64,000 nucleotides of DNA from Mycolicibacterium cosmeticum. Its GTDB lineage: Bacteria > Actinomycetota > Actinomycetes > Mycobacteriales > Mycobacteriaceae. A program made the position numbers and the translations under genes. Location of the stretch: positions 248,001-312,000 of the forward strand of contig JACPVS010000021.1 of NCBI GenBank assembly GCA_016197365.1, written 5' to 3'. Of the stretch, positions 61,503-64,000 are shown in pieces. Each line of letters opens with the position of its first letter. Within the stretch, counting starts at the first letter, position 1. The notes under the pieces are model-generated. The model was given only the letters and a program-made list of their open reading frames with translations. It was not told the DNA's origin and did not search any database.

Positions 61503-62786
61503 TTAGAGCGTGTCGATGTAACCGCAGAACGCTGCGGCCTTGGCTTCGTAGTTGCGGTACAGGTCGTAGCTGGCCGCACCCGGCGACAGCAACACCACGT
61601 CGACGCCGGGCACCGCCGCGGCCAGCGTCACCGCATGCTCGAGGCTGCCCGCCCGCTGCGTCCGGTCGGGGTGTGCCTGGGCGAACCGGATGCCGATCAG
61701 GGTTCCGTTGGACGGCGCCTGGATGAGGGTCACCCGGTCCGGCGTCCCGCACAGATGATCGTCGAGGCCGCGGTAATCGAGGCCGCGATCCATGCCGCCG
61801 ACGATGACGGCCACGTCGGCGTCCGCGGGCATGGCACGCAGTGCGGCCACCACGCTTTCGCCGGTGGTGGCAAGTGTGTCGTCGATCCAGCGGATCCGCC
61901 CGGTGGTGCGCACCGTCTGCAGCCGGTGCGGCAGCCCGGCGAATGTCGCGGCGGCCGCATCGACCTCGGCATCGGTCACCGGTCTGCCGAGCACCTCGGC
62001 GGCGGCCAGCGCGGCCAGTGCGGCGTTGGCGACGTTGTGTTCGTAGGCCATCACCGATCGAGAGGCGGGTACCCGCGCGGTCCCCGGATCCACCAGCCGG
62101 ACCGGCGGCAGGTCGGTGATCCCGATCCGGGCCAGCGCGGTGACGACCTCGGGTGTGGTGATCAGCGCCCGGGAGCCGGTCCCGAAGATGCGTGCCTTGG
62201 CCGCGTAGTAGGTCGGGATGTCACCGTGGAAGTCCAGATGGTCCTGATACAGGTTGGTGATCACCGCCACTGCCGGCGTGGTGCGCAGCAGGGCACACTG
62301 CTGGCTGGACAGCTCGGCCACCACCCACTGATCCTCGTGCGGCTCCAGATCCGAGAGTGGCGTGCCGATATTGCCCGCCACGACCGCGTCGACGCCGAGG
62401 GCGGTCAGCAGGTGGGCCAGGAACGCCGCGGTGGTGCTCTTGCCCTTGGTGCCGGTGACACCGATGGTGCGGGCCCCGTGGGTGCTCAGGTACCAGTCGG
62501 CCGCGCTGGACACCGGTGGGCCGCTCTCGCGCAGCTCTTCGAACACCGGATTGCGCCACGGCACACCGGGACTGACGAACACGATGTCGGTGTCGCGCAG
62601 CAACGACAGCGACTCGGGACCGTGGTGCACGCTCAGTCCGGCGATGCCGGTCTCGGTTGTTCCGGTGGCCCGGTCGTCGACGCCGACGATCCGGGCGGCG
62701 CCCTGGGCGGCCGCGGTGCGGGCCATCGACAGGCCCTCCTTGCCGAGCCCCCAGATGCCGACCACCAGACCGGTCAGGTCAGTCAT
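61503..62786 (-). CDS. murD2: UDP-MurNAc-L-alanine--L-glutamate ligase MurD2
   Basis: 427-residue Mur ligase. ATP-binding loop VTGTKGKSTT (110-119; MurD proper has TGTNGKTT), AELSSQQ (158-163), the MurD-type NLYQDHLDFHG (178-188), and YYAAKARIF, whose Lys197 corresponds to the carbamylated lysine of Mur ligases. The C-terminal domain has DDTLATTGESVVAAL and LLSPGAASYDLY. The TGTKGKST loop, absence of the usual D-Glu-binding neighbours and overlap with murL identify MurD2, which adds L-glutamate instead of D-glutamate. The true murD should be in the dcw cluster elsewhere. The ATG at 62786 overlaps the murL stop by eight bases. Confidence 0.85.
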   Translation of the reverse strand: MTDLTGLVVGIWGLGKEGLSMARTAAAQGAARIVGVDDRATGTTETGIAGLSVHHGPESLSLLRDTDIVFVSPGVPWRNPVFEELRESGPPVSSAADWYLSTHGARTIGVTGTKGKSTTAAFLAHLLTALGVDAVVAGNIGTPLSDLEPHEDQWVVAELSSQQCALLRTTPAVAVITNLYQDHLDFHGDIPTYYAAKARIFGTGSRALITTPEVVTALARIGITDLPPVRLVDPGTARVPASRSVMAYEHNVANAALAALAAAEVLGRPVTDAEVDAAAATFAGLPHRLQTVRTTGRIRWIDDTLATTGESVVAALRAMPADADVAVIVGGMDRGLDYRGLDDHLCGTPDRVTLIQAPSNGTLIGIRFAQAHPDRTQRAGSLEHAVTLAAAVPGVDVVLLSPGAASYDLYRNYEAKAAAFCGYIDTL

Positions 62787-64000
62787 CGAGCAGCTTCGCG
62801 AAACGCGCTGGCACATGATGTTCGACGGGCCCCTGGTCCTGCTCGGCGGCCGCGACGGCCACCAGTTCGGCTCGGCGCGAGGCGAACTGGTCGACGAGGG
62901 ACAATCCGCGCCAGCGCTCGTCATCGAGGACGGCGAGCATCGACTCGGCCGCCTCGTAGTACTCCCCCACACATTCGAACGGCTTGTGCACACCGAGACC
63001 GAGGATGTCGGCGAACCCGTCGTACTGGGCGGCGTCGTCGAAGAGGTTGGCGCCGAAGATCTCTTCCAGCCGCGCCCGCCCCAGGCGGGGTGCCAGCAGC
63101 ACGAAGACGAACTGGCATTTCGGGCAGTGCCCGCACCACGAGGCGGCGCGACGGGCTGGGTCCAGCGCGAACAGCCGGTTGCAACTGGTGAAAACACCGA
63201 AATAGTCGGTGCAGGAGGCGAACCTGTCGGCGATCTCGGATTCCGAGAGGCCACGCAGCAGCGAGAAGTAGCGGTCGGGGTTCAGCCCGTACTGCGCCAG
63301 GGTGTCCCGCAGCAGCGTCTCGTAGACGATGCTCTTGGACCATTGGTGGTTGATGTCGCGACCCAGCCATTCGATGTTGCCCACGTTGGAGGACTTCTCG
63401 TTGGACAGCACCACCGGCCCGAGCCCGCGCGCGTCGGCCACGATCAATCCGATCACGCTGTTGATCGCGGTCACCGGGACGTGCCCGTTGTGCGCACCGT
63501 TCGCGTTGGCCTCGATCAGCCCGCGATCGATGCTGCGCCGGACGTGCACGCTGTCCAGCCCGCTGACCTCGATGCAGCGGTCGATCGGGTCATACCGGTT
63601 GACGCTGAACAGCACCGGCTGCACGCCGTGGCGCCGGAAGGCTTCGATGCTGACCACCGAGTCCTTGCCGCCGCCGACGGGAACCAGGGGGTTCGCTTCC
63701 GGATCCCAGGTGTCGTCCGCGACGTCTTCGGCGGCGGCGTCCGGGCCGGTCACCTCCGGCGTCAGCGCTGCAGGCAGGTCGTTGCGGTAGGCGAATTCGC
63801 CCAGGCCGCCCTCGACCAGGGTCCGCAGGTAGTGCTTCTCGAATTCATATGCCGGAAAAGCGATCTCGATGGCGGGCGGGGCCGCGGCCTTGTAGTAGCT
63901 CAACGAACAGGTCAGGGCGAGCAGCCGTGCCAGTTTCGGGTTCGGTTGCGCGCCGGCCAAACTGGTGCCGAAATCGATCACCTCGGTGAAGCTGACCGGC
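62779..64000 (-). CDS. murL: UDP-MurNAc-L-Ala-L-Glu epimerase MurL (partial at 5' end)
   Basis: Converts the terminal L-Glu of UDP-MurNAc-L-Ala-L-Glu to D-Glu using ATP (giving AMP and PPi), making glutamate racemase unnecessary for peptidoglycan. About 407 codons are present. Words matching Xanthomonas MurL, from memory, include YKAAAPPAIEI, GLGEFAYRN, VGGGKDSVVSIEAFRRHGV (PP-loop), NGHVPVTAINSVIG, VVLSNEKSS, NHQWSKS, ASWCGHCPKCQFVFVLLAP (zinc-like Cys pair) and HKPFECVGEYYE. The frame is open to the window edge (before GTG 63981 it reads PVSFTE), so the N-terminus lies beyond. Databases often mislabel this family as an endonuclease-like protein. Confidence 0.88.
   Translation of the reverse strand, partial: PVSFTEVIDFGTSLAGAQPNPKLARLLALTCSLSYYKAAAPPAIEIAFPAYEFEKHYLRTLVEGGLGEFAYRNDLPAALTPEVTGPDAAAEDVADDTWDPEANPLVPVGGGKDSVVSIEAFRRHGVQPVLFSVNRYDPIDRCIEVSGLDSVHVRRSIDRGLIEANANGAHNGHVPVTAINSVIGLIVADARGLGPVVLSNEKSSNVGNIEWLGRDINHQWSKSIVYETLLRDTLAQYGLNPDRYFSLLRGLSESEIADRFASCTDYFGVFTSCNRLFALDPARRAASWCGHCPKCQFVFVLLAPRLGRARLEEIFGANLFDDAAQYDGFADILGLGVHKPFECVGEYYEAAESMLAVLDDERWRGLSLVDQFASRRAELVAVAAAEQDQGPVEHHVPARFAKLLDD

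Noticed and set aside
59493..63191. 1232-codon open frame on the plus strand
   Set aside because: It is antisense to uvrC and murD2, whose proteins are clearly conserved. Long antisense frames are expected at this GC content, and its composition (Gly/Arg/His/Val rich, low Lys) is not protein-like.

Overview
The window is a high-GC chromosomal segment of a mycobacterium, most likely a fast-growing Mycolicibacterium-type species. Genus-level evidence is the fabG1-inhA pair, RipA/RipB, an MptB-type mannosyltransferase, a MspA-family porin-like protein, the OpcA/Zwf pair and many leaderless TANNNT promoters. The gene order follows, in inverted orientation, the Mycobacterium tuberculosis H37Rv interval of about Rv1420 to Rv1485, with several extra genes. 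I see no rRNA, tRNA, insertion sequence, phage gene or CRISPR array.

Layout. 1-1863 (minus): FAS-II genes fabG1-inhA, then the start of hemH. 1908-7349 (minus): ripA-ripB-moxR1-DUF58-VWA, a cell-wall hydrolase and MoxR-chaperone cluster, preceded by a small membrane protein gene. 8318-11724 (plus): aconitase and its TetR-type regulator AcnR, with an exact AcnR-box match at the acn promoter. 11730-14911 (minus): small HTH protein, ABC-F ATPase, EchA12-like protein, thioredoxin. 14998-18751: accessory genes (old yellow enzyme, hemophore-like protein, membrane acyltransferase). 19356-25547 (minus): the complete sufR-B-D-C-S-U-T iron-sulfur assembly operon with an intein-free SufB, ended by a clear terminator. 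25638-34395: mannosyltransferase, ABC exporter, DUF429, heme A synthase, ATP-grasp protein, quinone oxidoreductase, DUF1254 protein and heme O synthase. 34599-41560 (plus): the pentose-phosphate operon tkt-tal-zwf-opcA-pgl plus a small coiled-coil gene. 41589-49477: PEP carboxylase, two envelope proteins, a LysE exporter, secG and the glycolytic operon gap-pgk-tpiA. 49620-56532: accessory transporter, phospholipase-D-like protein, ABC exporter and a secreted glycoside hydrolase. 56535-61493 (minus): uvrC-rapZ-yvcK-whiA. 61503-64000 (minus): murD2 and murL, the latter running off the window edge.

Most notable. (1) Next to uvrC is a murL-murD2 pair, the alternative route to D-glutamate in peptidoglycan precursors (MurD2 adds L-Glu, MurL epimerises it). 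It was described in Xanthomonas and is not the textbook mycobacterial route, which uses the MurI racemase. (2) Between tal and zwf lie four exact 32-bp tandem repeats. Each is a micro-ORF with its own Shine-Dalgarno sequence, and the ORFs are chained by stop/start overlaps from the tal stop to the zwf start. A second, sequence-unrelated micro-ORF chain links zwf to opcA. (3) Recognisable regulatory sites: an AcnR box at acn, a probable SufR operator over the sufR start codon, and a perfect 20-bp palindrome in an otherwise empty intergenic region.

How it fits together: central carbon metabolism (TCA entry, PPC, lower glycolysis, pentose phosphate pathway), Fe-S and heme cofactor supply, and cell-wall construction and remodelling (FAS-II, Rip hydrolases, mannosylation, WhiA/YvcK, Mur ligase) sit side by side, as in other mycobacteria.
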